NCBI RefSeq assembly: GCF_030123105.1
Contig: NZ_CP126095.1
Coordinates: forward strand, 5,952,001-6,016,000
Reading direction: 5' to 3'
Origin: Paenibacillus sp. G2S3
GTDB lineage: Bacteria; Bacillota; Bacilli; Paenibacillales; Paenibacillaceae
DNA length: 64,000 bases
Shown: positions 34,832-43,479 of the stretch, in pieces
Layout: the number at the start of each line of letters is the position of its first letter
How positions within the stretch are numbered: position 1 is the first letter of the stretch
Position numbers and translations under genes: made by a program
The notes under the pieces: model-generated
The model's database searches: none
Told to the model about the DNA's origin: nothing
The model's input: the letters and a program-made list of their open reading frames with translations, nothing else

Positions 34832-35524
34832 TTAGTGAGTACTTTTAATCTCAACCGTTCGAGTGGCGGAATCATAACCCACCTGTGCACCTAGCGCTTC
34901 TGCAATAATACGAACGGGAACGTAGGTGATGCCTTTTTCAAGCACTCCATCTGCAACCTTAACCCCGTTAACCTTTACAACGGCAATAATATCACTCTTC
35001 AATTCTTCTTCCTCCTTCCTATTGATGACCTTATACGCTGACTCCACTGCGGATATTGAGGGCTTTGCCCCTGCTCGTAACTGAGTGAGCATTAAGCCAA
35101 ATGCCATTTGAAAATGTGGGTAATCCTTAAAGCTAGTCCAATCACCACCCCATTCGAAGCCAAGTGCCTTGGCCTCTTTTACAACCTCCTGCCAATCTGC
35201 GATCTGATTGTTATTGCCATCCCGGCACATATCCCAAGACACACTAGATCCATTCGTCAACAAAAGAGCAAAATCTACGGCTAATCCAAAATTATGATAG
35301 CTATACCCGCCACGCGCATTGGTGACAATCGCTCCGGGCTTGGTGCGTCCTTGTGCGTAAAGAGCATCTTGCTCGGCTACTGTGCGAAGTCCCTGCGTAA
35401 TGAGAATGGGGATGTTGAGCCTGTAACAGCGCTCAATAAGCGCAGTAGCAGCGGAACGGACTACGGGGTGTAGGTTGGTTAGACGTTTACTTGATTTTTC
35501 TTTGATTTGGGACAATGTGAGCAT
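34832..35524 (-). CDS. Endolysin: M15 L-Ala-D-Glu peptidase with C-terminal copper-amine-oxidase-like domain
   Basis: The 230-residue protein has an N-terminal VanY/CwlK-type M15 peptidase domain, with zinc ligands His77 and Asp84 (SYHNFGLAVDF) and His137 (DYPHFQM). A linker rich in Glu/Lys leads to a C-terminal domain of about 45 residues (KVNGVKVADGVLEKGITYVP; VRIIAEALGAQVGYD) of the copper-amine-oxidase N-terminal-like type common in Paenibacillus surface proteins, probably a wall-binding module. It lies between an XhlA-like protein and the holin, forming the lysis cassette of the tail cluster. Confidence 0.85.
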   Translation of the reverse strand: MLTLSQIKEKSSKRLTNLHPVVRSAATALIERCYRLNIPILITQGLRTVAEQDALYAQGRTKPGAIVTNARGGYSYHNFGLAVDFALLLTNGSSVSWDMCRDGNNNQIADWQEVVKEAKALGFEWGGDWTSFKDYPHFQMAFGLMLTQLRAGAKPSISAVESAYKVINRKEEEELKSDIIAVVKVNGVKVADGVLEKGITYVPVRIIAEALGAQVGYDSATRTVEIKSTH

Positions 35525-35929
35525 CTATACCCCTCCTTTAAATAAAAAGGCAATAATAGCAAAGATAGTACCAGCCAGAACGTATTTAAGTAGATCAACA
35601 AACACTTTTCGTTCGCTCTTGCTGTCCGTCTGGGATTGTTGCAATAACTGAAACACACGTGAGTCTAAAGTGTCCCAACGCCTCATAATCTCGTTGAATT
35701 GAATTTTCATTTCTATTGTTGATTGTTTAATTTGCTTCACATCTTCCTCATGGCGTGATTGTTTTTCTTTTAATAATAGAAGCTCATTGTTAAAACTTAG
35801 ATGTTCCGTTCCAAATCTAAAAATCTCGTCTTGGATGACTACGAGTCTATTTTCAACATCTTCTAAACGGTGCTCAATGGGCGCTGCTTCAGCATCGCCT
35901 CCTCCTAAATTCACTCCCACAATGGTCAT
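35525..35929 (-). CDS. XhlA-like phage protein (coiled coil plus membrane anchor)
   Basis: The 134-residue protein is mostly a long coiled coil (HRLEDVENRLVVIQDEI onward, about 20-105) with one C-terminal membrane segment (YVLAGTIFAIIAFLFKGGV). This layout matches haemolysin XhlA/BhlA-type proteins found next to holins in PBSX-like elements. It is translated directly into the endolysin gene (adjacent stop and start). A terminator-like hairpin lies just upstream at 35964-35986. Confidence 0.65.
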   Translation of the reverse strand: MTIVGVNLGGGDAEAAPIEHRLEDVENRLVVIQDEIFRFGTEHLSFNNELLLLKEKQSRHEEDVKQIKQSTIEMKIQFNEIMRRWDTLDSRVFQLLQQSQTDSKSERKVFVDLLKYVLAGTIFAIIAFLFKGGV

Positions 35930-35963
35930 ATAACAGCCCCCTTCTAAAGTGATAAATAAAACA

Positions 35964-35986
35964 GCCCTCGTAGCAGATACGAGGGC
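35964..35986 (-). terminator. Terminator inside the tail cluster
   Basis: GCCCTCGTA-5-TACGAGGGC is followed on the minus strand by TGTTTTATTT. It separates the structural tail genes from the lysis genes and may set their relative levels. Confidence 0.65.
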
Positions 35987-36025
35987 AAAATAAAAACGCC
36001 TACTATGCGACGCTAAGTGTAATCC

Positions 36026-36160
36026 CTATTTATCTTCAGCCAGAAACTCCAGACCACCGTCCGTCAGAACCTCCAGCACTCCAGCTTTAAGTGTAGACGG
36101 TACCTCTGCATACTTGGTCTTACCCAAGATTACACGCTGTGCAAAAAACATAACTACCAT
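36026..36160 (-). CDS. Small phage protein (XkdX/CD1375-like)
   Basis: The 44-residue protein begins MVVMFFAQRVILGKTKY, chosen because GGAGGTGATATC precedes this ATG; an upstream ATG would overlap the previous gene without a site. Small proteins of this kind are found between the tail fibre and lysis genes of PBSX-type elements. Function unknown. Confidence 0.6.
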   Translation of the reverse strand: MVVMFFAQRVILGKTKYAEVPSTLKAGVLEVLTDGGLEFLAEDK

Positions 36161-36203
36161 GATATCACCTCCCTTACAAGCCAGCAGCCGAGCAACCTCA
36201 GGA

Positions 36204-36635
36204 TCATTTATACAACTGAGTAGCCAGTTCGGATATGACATCCTCAATAAAGTCAGAGCGCTCTGACTGAGCCTTAACTTGTGCCTTAAGCAGCGTGTTC
36301 TCGCTTTTCATAGCGGCGACCTGGATAGATAAAGGCTCGATGTATTGCGGTTTCTGTGGCTCGTCCGGCTTTTCGTTCGGGTCGGGAAAACTAAACTTTA
36401 GTTTTCCCGTTTTGACATCTACCCGGTAGCCGTTACATTCTGCAAAATCCTGTGCGTTCTCGCCATATTCTAGATCTATAACACCTACTGTTTCCTCGAC
36501 GCGCTCCGTAAGTGCTTTATAGCTATTAAAATCTTGCTCCCAAGTAGTTTCAACCACATCTCCGGAACGTTCTCCGGTGTCAGCTAGGACGCTGCCCGTT
36601 TCCTTATCATAATAAATCTTTCTGCCTATTTGCAT
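36204..36635 (-). CDS. XkdW-like phage protein
   Basis: The protein of about 143 residues starts MQIGRKIYYDKETG, 9 nt after AGGAG; an ATG 6 nt earlier is also possible. It has no membrane segment, an acidic middle and a short C-terminal coiled coil (AMKSENTLLKAQVKAQSE). Position after the tail fibre and general sequence match XkdW of PBSX, probably a fibre accessory or chaperone. The function is inferred from position. Confidence 0.6.
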   Translation of the reverse strand: MQIGRKIYYDKETGSVLADTGERSGDVVETTWEQDFNSYKALTERVEETVGVIDLEYGENAQDFAECNGYRVDVKTGKLKFSFPDPNEKPDEPQKPQYIEPLSIQVAAMKSENTLLKAQVKAQSERSDFIEDVISELATQLYK

Positions 36636-36652
36636 TAACATCCACTCCTCTC

Positions 36653-38314
36653 TTAGCCCCAAGCCATCCAGTTATATTGCTGCGCTGTAATCTGACCATA
36701 TGAGTTAGTTACAGTAATTCCACCAGGCGTAGGTGTAACATTAATTGAGAATCCGCCGCCACCACTGTTACCAGCTTGTATCGTAAACCCTACGGTGATA
36801 GCCGGATCAACCCAATAGCCGCCGATATTAGTCCATCCACCTGGATTATTATAGTCGACATAAAAGGTAAACACTTTAGGCGTAAAGCTTAACCCTGTAA
36901 TAGTGATTGAGCCTGGTCCGAAAAGCATCCCGCTCGCCGATTGCATAGGCTGTAAAGAGCCAGGCACGCCGAAAATCGTAACGCCGTTGCGAATATTCCC
37001 CTCAGTAAGATTACCGTCTGCCTGTCTCATTTGGGCAGGACTTACAATAATCTCATGCGCTGAAGCATCCACTGCTGACTTAGTAATATAAGCACCCAAC
37101 GGGATACGCACAAAGAGATTTGTTCCACCCCATGCCGCGCTATTAACTGTCTGATAGTTAACTCTCGGCACAATAGCACCATCTTGTCCAAGCATCGGTT
37201 TGCCTTGTAGGTAATTTTCGGGTACTAGATTCGGTAGTGGGAATCTTACCCATGTGCCTGGATCGTAGGCGGTTTTTTGTGTGTCTGGCGTCGGAGCCAA
37301 ATACACATAATTAAGACCGCTATCGGCCGATAGCTTACCTATAACCGCGGTATGCGCGTCATACTGCCCGCTAGAACCACCCGCTGCTGTCCTATTAAAG
37401 ATAGTCCCATCCTGACCAAACATTGGCTTGCCCCGTAGCCAGTTGGCCTGATCAATATTCGCGTCCTCTATTGCTACAGAAGCAATGCCCGCGCCGTATC
37501 CGCTATCTGTTATATAAGCGCCTTTATTAAACCCTGCCGATATGCGTCCGACACGCTCAAACCGTGCTATAGTAGCCACCTGATCATTCGCTCTAACTGG
37601 GATCGTACCCGTAACCAATCCATTATCTGTGCCTATTGTCTTAGGAGCTATTACGTCCGCTGCTGTCGCTGTTCCATATTCACCCCCTTCACCCTGTAAG
37701 ATAAAAGCCGTGCCATCATATACAACTGTGTAAATTCCGTTCAGGGCAAGTATTGCCGCATTTCCATTGGGTTTCTTGATTGCTTTGGCCCCTAAAGTAT
37801 TAGGATTGAGTGTAGGATTAGCTCCGCTAGCAATATGTGTTTTGAAACTAAATTTCAGTCCTGCTATCAGAGCCGTAGGTGCTGGGCTAAGTGTAAGAGT
37901 ATACGCGGTGGCTGTACCAGCCGTAGTACCAAATCCTGTGTTGTTATTCAGTAGTGTCTTGTCCGCAGTAGACATCAAGCCATTCGTAGAAGTTGTAGCT
38001 ACGGCTGTACCGGCTTTAGCATTCCACGCCGTCTTTTCAGCATCTGTAACAAACCGATTACTTGAATCTTGAGCAATAATAGCGGGTGGATGAGTAGCCG
38101 GGTGTGTATAGTTAGTTGCTCCCGTAGCAACACCCGCCAGCTTTGTTTTCTCAGCTGCGGTGTAGTCGTTCGTAGACAGCTGTTTGCCAGTAACTTTATC
38201 GACCTTGCCATTAACGGCATTATCCAAGATATCCATATTCCCGTTCAAATCGGCGATATCAACGATGTCTGTTCCCTCGGGCTTCTTTAATCCCAAATTT
38301 CCTGTGGTTTGCAT
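36653..38314 (-). CDS. Phage tail fibre protein
   Basis: The 553-residue protein begins with a baseplate-attachment segment (NLGLKKPEGTDIVDIADLNG), typical of Firmicute tail fibres. Repeats follow in which NWLRGKPMFGQDGTI recurs as NYLQGKPMLGQDGAI and GNIRNGVTIFGVPGS. The C-terminus is Gly/aromatic-rich (SGGGGFSINVTPTPGG), probably the receptor-binding tip. There is no enzymatic motif. It follows the YmfQ/XkdU baseplate gene, as xkdV does in PBSX. Confidence 0.8.
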   Translation of the reverse strand: MQTTGNLGLKKPEGTDIVDIADLNGNMDILDNAVNGKVDKVTGKQLSTNDYTAAEKTKLAGVATGATNYTHPATHPPAIIAQDSSNRFVTDAEKTAWNAKAGTAVATTSTNGLMSTADKTLLNNNTGFGTTAGTATAYTLTLSPAPTALIAGLKFSFKTHIASGANPTLNPNTLGAKAIKKPNGNAAILALNGIYTVVYDGTAFILQGEGGEYGTATAADVIAPKTIGTDNGLVTGTIPVRANDQVATIARFERVGRISAGFNKGAYITDSGYGAGIASVAIEDANIDQANWLRGKPMFGQDGTIFNRTAAGGSSGQYDAHTAVIGKLSADSGLNYVYLAPTPDTQKTAYDPGTWVRFPLPNLVPENYLQGKPMLGQDGAIVPRVNYQTVNSAAWGGTNLFVRIPLGAYITKSAVDASAHEIIVSPAQMRQADGNLTEGNIRNGVTIFGVPGSLQPMQSASGMLFGPGSITITGLSFTPKVFTFYVDYNNPGGWTNIGGYWVDPAITVGFTIQAGNSGGGGFSINVTPTPGGITVTNSYGQITAQQYNWMAWG

Positions 38315-38325
38315 GTGTCACTCTC

Positions 38326-38937
38326 CTATCTATAAGTTCTTAATTCGTTCCATGTTTTACTGTGGGCACTCTCCCAGGTCAAAGCCTTAACAGAGTCCCA
38401 CCAGGTATAGCTGAACACAAATTCATAAGCTAAATGCGCAGGTTTTATCTCTTCGATAATTTGAATCAACCCTGCCATATTCGGAGGTATGCCCAGTGTA
38501 CTCACAAAATGAATCTCAAAACGATACTCATCAGGCACTTCCTTAACTTCAACCACTCCACCTGAAAAAGCGGATGCCGTCCGCTGGATCATCTCCGGCG
38601 TTGTCGTCCCGTTTCCACGCAGCTTCGCCTTAATCATCTCTCGGCGTGTGGCATATGACTTGGATAAATCGATATTTAATCCAAGTTCAGCTTCCCAACG
38701 TCCAAGGCTCACCGTTGCCGTTTCAACAAACGCCTGATCCAGTACATCTATAGTGCCTACCTTCAGTCCACCAATTTCTAGCCCGATGGTCTCCTGAAGC
38801 TTCTCCATTTCACGGACATCCTTATAATAATCCGGCAAATACTGCATTAGATCAGGCGCCTCGACTTCACTCGGATGATTCGAATCTTCATCTGCGGAAT
38901 ACAATAATTCGCTGAATAAAGAGTTGCCATAGCTCAT
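38326..38937 (-). CDS. xkdU: Baseplate protein, YmfQ/DUF2313 family (XkdU)
   Basis: The 203-residue protein shows the DUF2313 features LMQYLPDYYKDVREME, LGRWEAELGL, RREMIKAKLRG and TTTPEMI, then a C-terminal part rich in aromatic residues (FVFSYTWWDSVKALTWE). In contractile tails this protein joins baseplate wedge to fibre. It lies downstream of the XkdT-like gene, but two small fibre-like genes are inserted between them. Confidence 0.8.
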   Translation of the reverse strand: MSYGNSLFSELLYSADEDSNHPSEVEAPDLMQYLPDYYKDVREMEKLQETIGLEIGGLKVGTIDVLDQAFVETATVSLGRWEAELGLNIDLSKSYATRREMIKAKLRGNGTTTPEMIQRTASAFSGGVVEVKEVPDEYRFEIHFVSTLGIPPNMAGLIQIIEEIKPAHLAYEFVFSYTWWDSVKALTWESAHSKTWNELRTYR

Positions 38938-38940
38938 CCC

Positions 38941-39276
38941 CTACACCCCCTTCATTTGATTCCAGGTCAGGGGACCTTTAGGCAGATAATCATGTGTATG
39001 CGCCGCTGGAGGAAACACTGATGGCTTCCCCTCTACCCCCGCCCAAACCACACTATCTGCTTGTTGCGCAAAATCCACCTTGCCATTGTTATTCGTATCG
39101 TAAATGCTTTTCAGCATATCTCCGGTACTCTGCGCTGCAACGAGGAGGACATTGCCAGAGGTAGAGCCAATGTATAGCTTACCAGTGTCTGTACAGTAGC
39201 CAAGCTCACCAATAGCCAGTGCTCCAATCGCACTTTCCAATCCGCGGCGTATTTGAATCAATGTCTTTAGAGCCAT
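38941..39276 (-). CDS. Small fibre-like protein with tropism-determinant-like N-terminus
   Basis: The 111-residue protein begins IQIRRGLESAIGALAIGELG followed by YCTDTGKLYIGS, the short motif seen at the N-terminus of phage hyaluronidase-type and major-tropism-determinant-type proteins. A Gly/His-rich C-terminus (PPAAHTHDYLPKGPLTW) may trimerise. The same motif starts the next gene upstream, so the two are probably paralogous or modular fibre parts. Function inferred. Confidence 0.6.
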   Translation of the reverse strand: MALKTLIQIRRGLESAIGALAIGELGYCTDTGKLYIGSTSGNVLLVAAQSTGDMLKSIYDTNNNGKVDFAQQADSVVWAGVEGKPSVFPPAAHTHDYLPKGPLTWNQMKGV

Positions 39277-39287
39277 TGTCCCGCCCC

Positions 39288-40310
39288 CTAGAATGTTCCG
39301 CCATCAATACTGGCTACGGTAAGTTTATTGCCATTCGCAGCATCATAAATGATGCTACTTCCATCCACACTTACAGCTACACCGGCTCCATCTACAGTGA
39401 TCCCTTTTCCAGCTGTAACCGCAATCGCGTCTGCAGTAACCGTGATCCCATTGCCTGCACCAATATTCAGTGTCACAGCATCGGCCTGACCACCACCAAT
39501 CAGCCCGTTTCCAGCTGTAATGGTCTGTAGAGCACCACCCGTGCGTACCCATGCGCTGCCATTCCAGCTATAGATCTTTTGCTCATCATCGACGTAAGCG
39601 GTCCAGCCTACGGCAGGAACATAAAATACCCAAGCAGCAGATTGGTACTCCACGATTTGATTCGTTTTCCCCGCCCATGCCCCGGTTGCTCCCGCTGGAA
39701 TAATGTATCGATCACCCTCAACCGGACTGGCAGGTGGAGCCAGCAGGTTCTGATCTTTTACCGACGCTTGCGGTTCGATGTTATGCTTGGCCAGCTCAAT
39801 TTCATTTTTAATCTTCTGCGCTGACCACAAATCTGTAATCGTAGTCCCGGCATCATTGATCGTCCGGTGCTTGGTCACATCATCAATATGAGTCTTAATC
39901 TCAGCCGCGGTCTTTACGTTCGTGCCATCAGATACTTTATTGATATGCCCCGCGCTAATATCCGCTTTAAGCACCTTCGCATAGGTTGCACCCTCAGCGA
40001 TATCGTCGAGGGTACCTGTCACGTCGCTAAGCTTCTGCGCATTCACCCGCCGCCAAGCTGCTCCATCATCAAAATATAAATATCCGCTATTCGTACCCGT
40101 AGTCACGTAATACAAACGGCCAACGGCTCCTGCAACCGGACGCGAAGCTTCTGGACCCGATAGCGCCCTTCCGACCATGGAATTAGACGTGCCGTCACCA
40201 ATATAAACTTCCTTAGTATCACTGCAAAAACCAAGCTCACCCGCCTTCAACACGCCATAACTCGTTAGCTCAGCCTTTGTTCCACGCTTTATTTGTATAG
40301 TCTGTGCCAT
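39288..40310 (-). CDS. Phage fibre protein with tropism-determinant-like N-terminus and DUF2793-like domain
   Basis: The protein of about 340 residues starts MAQTIQIKRGTKAEL, chosen because AGAGGTGT precedes that ATG. After the ELGFCSDTKEVYIGDG motif it has a region GRLYYVTTGTNSGYLYFDD, then a segment like DUF2793 (PVEGDRYIIPAGATGAWAG; VYSWNG-like KIYSWNGSAWVRTG), and a C-terminal beta-helix-like stretch of short G-V-T repeats. It is likely a host-recognition fibre or its carrier. Confidence 0.65.
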   Translation of the reverse strand: MAQTIQIKRGTKAELTSYGVLKAGELGFCSDTKEVYIGDGTSNSMVGRALSGPEASRPVAGAVGRLYYVTTGTNSGYLYFDDGAAWRRVNAQKLSDVTGTLDDIAEGATYAKVLKADISAGHINKVSDGTNVKTAAEIKTHIDDVTKHRTINDAGTTITDLWSAQKIKNEIELAKHNIEPQASVKDQNLLAPPASPVEGDRYIIPAGATGAWAGKTNQIVEYQSAAWVFYVPAVGWTAYVDDEQKIYSWNGSAWVRTGGALQTITAGNGLIGGGQADAVTLNIGAGNGITVTADAIAVTAGKGITVDGAGVAVSVDGSSIIYDAANGNKLTVASIDGGTF

Positions 40311-40311
40311 T

Positions 40312-40725
40312 TTACACCTCTCTTCTAAATGATCCTCCGTCAATCTGACCCTTGCTCTTATAACGCTCTAGTTCACTTTGTACGGCTATAAGGCTACCTT
40401 GCAAACCATTAATATCATCCGCTTCAACGGTATCCCCGGGGGTTTCGTAAGTTACATATACCTCGGGCACATCGGCAAAAATCTTAATCAACCGCCGCCA
40501 TGGCGCTTCATCCGGAAAAGACACCGTAAAATTACGTAGCTCGATCCCGGAATACTGTGGCCCTGTGTACACCGCGATGGTCTGATTATTGATATTGTCA
40601 TGCGCAAGCACACCACTAAACATGCCATTTACAAGCGACAATCTCTCTTCAATAACATAACTGCCACCGTTTGCTTTTTTATTAAGCTTTTCTTGAAAAA
40701 TATCAATTTGCTCTGGATACCCCAT
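40312..40725 (-). CDS. Hypothetical tail-cluster protein
   Basis: The protein of about 137 residues starts MGYPEQIDIFQEKLNKK; the ATG follows a GGAGGTGTAGT site within the end of the XkdT-like gene. A central beta-rich part (IAVYTGPQYSGIELRNFTVS; PEVYVTYETPGDTV) is followed by a short C-terminal coiled coil (IAVQSELERYKSKG). The family is common in Firmicute contractile tail clusters next to the fibre genes, but I do not know its function. Confidence 0.6.
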   Translation of the reverse strand: MGYPEQIDIFQEKLNKKANGGSYVIEERLSLVNGMFSGVLAHDNINNQTIAVYTGPQYSGIELRNFTVSFPDEAPWRRLIKIFADVPEVYVTYETPGDTVEADDINGLQGSLIAVQSELERYKSKGQIDGGSFRREV

Positions 40726-40726
40726 A

Positions 40727-41791
40727 CTACACCTCCAGTAAAACATTTCCGAACAACGGTACTTCTTCTTCGTTCAACATTACGTTGCCCGCTCCACTGT
40801 TCAGCTTCAGCTCACTGTAATCTGCGACTCCCTCAGTAGCTAGCAATAGTGCACCAATTACAGACTGGCTAATATAGGTTGTTGAAAAAGCCTTCTCTTT
40901 GCGATAGCTCTCAAGAATCGCCTTAAATTCTTCATTTACAGCTTGCAGCGCATAGCCTGAAGCAAGGGTTACTTTTGCGCTCATACTAATACTTTTTCCC
41001 TTTGCCGAAGCCACAGTTACAACAGCACCTACGGGGGCTTGCCCCTCACCTGCACCTGAGACCGGATCAATGTAATGCTGAACCTTGGTCACCAACAGCT
41101 CAGAAGCAGGTTTTTTCTCAGCATCCACAACAATCACCTTTACAGTTTTAGGACCGTTCCATAACGGAAAAACACGTGCACCCCCCACCCCCGCAACCTG
41201 CATCGCCCACTCCATATAATGATATTTATTGCCGCTAGTAGCTGGGCGTCTGGCTGAATCCAAATAACGCTGGCGTAGTGATTCATCACTTTCGGCGTTC
41301 TCTCCAGGGATCAGAAGAGAAGCTATTTCTCCGCGCGCAAGGTCTGAAATATAATCCACTGGCAGCAAAGAACCAAAATATCGGTTTCCTTCTTCTCCAG
41401 CGGTTTCACTTTCTAGCCGATACACTCCAGGAGATAGCTTCTCCACAGCCATATAATTCAGCATATCGAGTGAAAAGCGGCTGCCGAGAGGGACATCCAC
41501 AAATCCCCCATCCGCTTTATAAAAAATCCCCTTCAGCTGAGCCTTGCTCGCTTCACGCCTTACAATTCCTGACCAGGAGATACTTCGCTCCAAGTACTCA
41601 CCGGTAGCCGTATCTGCAAAATACAGATTATTATTCACATCCAGCTCAATGTACATTTGTGCCAGCTCTGCTGCTGCTGGAGCGAGCGCGTCATAAATGA
41701 TGCTGCCCTCGCGTTTATCCAAATCTGACGGAACCCGATCCAGCATCCGCTCCAAAAGAGCCTCATACGTCTGATCCTCATACATCCTCAT
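40727..41791 (-). CDS. xkdT: Baseplate J family protein (XkdT)
   Basis: The 354-residue protein has the baseplate J/gp47-like features: N-terminal YEALLERMLDRVPSDLDKRE, a central GEEGNRYFGSLLPVDYISDL and LRQRYLDSARRPATSGNKYHY, and a VYVVDAEKKPAS-like strand. It forms the wedge of the contractile baseplate. Its start overlaps the DUF2634 gene by 14 nt. Order XkdQ-R-S-T-U matches PBSX. Confidence 0.88.
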   Translation of the reverse strand: MRMYEDQTYEALLERMLDRVPSDLDKREGSIIYDALAPAAAELAQMYIELDVNNNLYFADTATGEYLERSISWSGIVRREASKAQLKGIFYKADGGFVDVPLGSRFSLDMLNYMAVEKLSPGVYRLESETAGEEGNRYFGSLLPVDYISDLARGEIASLLIPGENAESDESLRQRYLDSARRPATSGNKYHYMEWAMQVAGVGGARVFPLWNGPKTVKVIVVDAEKKPASELLVTKVQHYIDPVSGAGEGQAPVGAVVTVASAKGKSISMSAKVTLASGYALQAVNEEFKAILESYRKEKAFSTTYISQSVIGALLLATEGVADYSELKLNSGAGNVMLNEEEVPLFGNVLLEV

Positions 41792-42209
41792 TCCACTCCT
41801 TTCTCAGCTGAAAATTCCCATAACGTGTGACCACCTTACAATCAAAAGTTAGATTATCCCCGGTAAACGAAACCTCAATATTCTCTAAGCTAAGGATTCG
41901 TTCATCCTGAAGTAAGGCCTCACTAATGACACGTCTGATTTCAGCTCTGACTAACAGCCGATCCTTACCCAGAACCAGCTGCCACTCTGTTCCGTAATCC
42001 GAACTGTAAATCAGATGTTCAAATCTATCGGTTCGCAGAATTTTGGCCGCTGCCTGCTGCACTGCCTCAAGTCCATCCGCTTGGCCAGTAATCCTTTTTC
42101 TGTCCCAATCCATTCGGTAGGTTAGACTAGGGCTTTCCCCACGCTCAAGGTTGACCTCGCCTTCAAGAAGGGCAGTTATCGGTCCGGATTTTCCAATCGC
42201 AGGAATCAT
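41778..42209 (-). CDS. xkdS: DUF2634 baseplate protein (XkdS)
   Basis: The 143-residue protein shows the DUF2634/gp25-like pattern: LTYRMDWDRKRITGQADGLE, HLIYSSDYGTEW, and RAEIRRVISEALLQDERIL near the C-terminus. It is a baseplate wedge component related to the gp25 lysozyme-like fold without catalytic activity. It overlaps the neighbouring DUF2577 and XkdT genes by a few bases, in PBSX order. Confidence 0.85.
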   Translation of the reverse strand: MIPAIGKSGPITALLEGEVNLERGESPSLTYRMDWDRKRITGQADGLEAVQQAAAKILRTDRFEHLIYSSDYGTEWQLVLGKDRLLVRAEIRRVISEALLQDERILSLENIEVSFTGDNLTFDCKVVTRYGNFQLRKEWNEDV

Positions 42210-42505
42210 ATCGGACTCACCAGCCGATCCAGAACAATATAGCTTTGTCCACCCTGCATCCGAACCATCAGAACCCGATCACCAGAGGCAAGTCCTCGAC
42301 GCACTACCACTTCTCTACCCTCTAGCTCGACTTTACATTCCATTACCGATTCAGGCAGCACTAGCGCATTCCCCGATAAAATAAAACGTTGATCCACCTG
42401 GATCTGTAAAGGAGCTGCCTCCGTTACCGTCCCATAAGAAAAAGCCACGGGATTTGTATTTCCCACGGCTCCTAAGCTTGCTTTCTTTATAATATCCAAC
42501 ATCAT
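42206..42505 (-). CDS. xkdR: DUF2577 baseplate protein (XkdR)
   Basis: The 99-residue protein is a small OB-like beta protein (VTEAAPLQIQVDQRFILSGN; ASGDRVLMVRMQGGQSYIVL), typical of DUF2577, which corresponds to the spike/hub connector in PBSX-like tails. It overlaps XkdS by 4 nt and follows XkdQ by 2 nt. Confidence 0.8.
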   Translation of the reverse strand: MMLDIIKKASLGAVGNTNPVAFSYGTVTEAAPLQIQVDQRFILSGNALVLPESVMECKVELEGREVVVRRGLASGDRVLMVRMQGGQSYIVLDRLVSPI

Positions 42506-42507
42506 TT

Positions 42508-43470
42508 CTACACCACCTTTATATCGAGGGACATCGTATGCTCCCCACCGGAAATCTTATGACTGCATTGATCCACCAGAAACACCTGAGTCTTAAATTC
42601 ATCAAGCAGGACATAAATGAAATTACCAGCCCTTACGCGCATATCACCAATCGCCTGTACGGAGAGACTAAGCTTTTCACGGTTGTGCATTTTTAGCAGA
42701 TTATTTGCCTTCTCCTGAATTTGTGCAGCATTCGCTTTGTCATCTGCCTTCTGATACAAGTGCAGGATACCCCAGCGTTTCACATTATCCTTATCACTAA
42801 CCGGAAAGAAATCACGCTTACCAGACTTCTCATTATCCTTGTATAGAAAGATCGTGTTGTACGTATCATCATCAATACTTTTTTTGAGCGAATAGTCGTA
42901 CAGATAATGCCCCGCTCCCAACACCAAGTTAAGCAGCATAGACTCCGGTTTACGCAGTGTAAGCTTGCCAAAATCATCGTAAAAAGCCATCAGCCGCCCC
43001 TTATACTGAAGCTCACTGCCGATCGCTCCCATAATGATGTCCAGCAGCTTTTTGTCATCCTCGATTAAAGAGGGAATCCGGTACTCTGTATCCTCCAGCA
43101 CACCTGTCTGCAGTCCGTAATCCTTTGTGATTTTCTCGATGACGTCACTAGCCGTAACATCCTGCAAAACATAACTACCATTGCCCAGCAAATAACGCAT
43201 CTGATCATAGGCTGTCAGCTTAATCTCCTGATCTGAGCCTGTATCAATGCTGAACACAAACCCGTAAAATACATCCACATTATCTTTGCTGAACTGAATA
43301 ATATCACCGTTGCTGATGCCGAACTTTGGATGCTGATAGATTCCACTGTCCACAAGTGTTAACTCTAGCGTTGCCGGTTTTCCTGAGCGGGCCGTTTTCC
43401 AAGAAATATCGGAGACGATGCCAGAAATATCCCATAGATTACCTTCCTTATTCTTCACAAGCAGTTCCAT
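42508..43470 (-). CDS. xkdQ: Baseplate hub protein (XkdQ)
   Basis: The 320-residue protein resembles XkdQ and the phage late-control D/hub family: LVKNKEGNLWDISGIVSDIS, YGFVFSIDTGSDQEIKLTAY, DQMRYLLGNGSYVLQDVTAS, and a C-terminal GDMRVRAGNFIYVLLDEFK. It would form the central hub at the tail tip that holds the spike. No peptidoglycan hydrolase motif is apparent. Confidence 0.85.
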   Translation of the reverse strand: MELLVKNKEGNLWDISGIVSDISWKTARSGKPATLELTLVDSGIYQHPKFGISNGDIIQFSKDNVDVFYGFVFSIDTGSDQEIKLTAYDQMRYLLGNGSYVLQDVTASDVIEKITKDYGLQTGVLEDTEYRIPSLIEDDKKLLDIIMGAIGSELQYKGRLMAFYDDFGKLTLRKPESMLLNLVLGAGHYLYDYSLKKSIDDDTYNTIFLYKDNEKSGKRDFFPVSDKDNVKRWGILHLYQKADDKANAAQIQEKANNLLKMHNREKLSLSVQAIGDMRVRAGNFIYVLLDEFKTQVFLVDQCSHKISGGEHTMSLDIKVV

Positions 43471-43479
43471 AACATCCTC

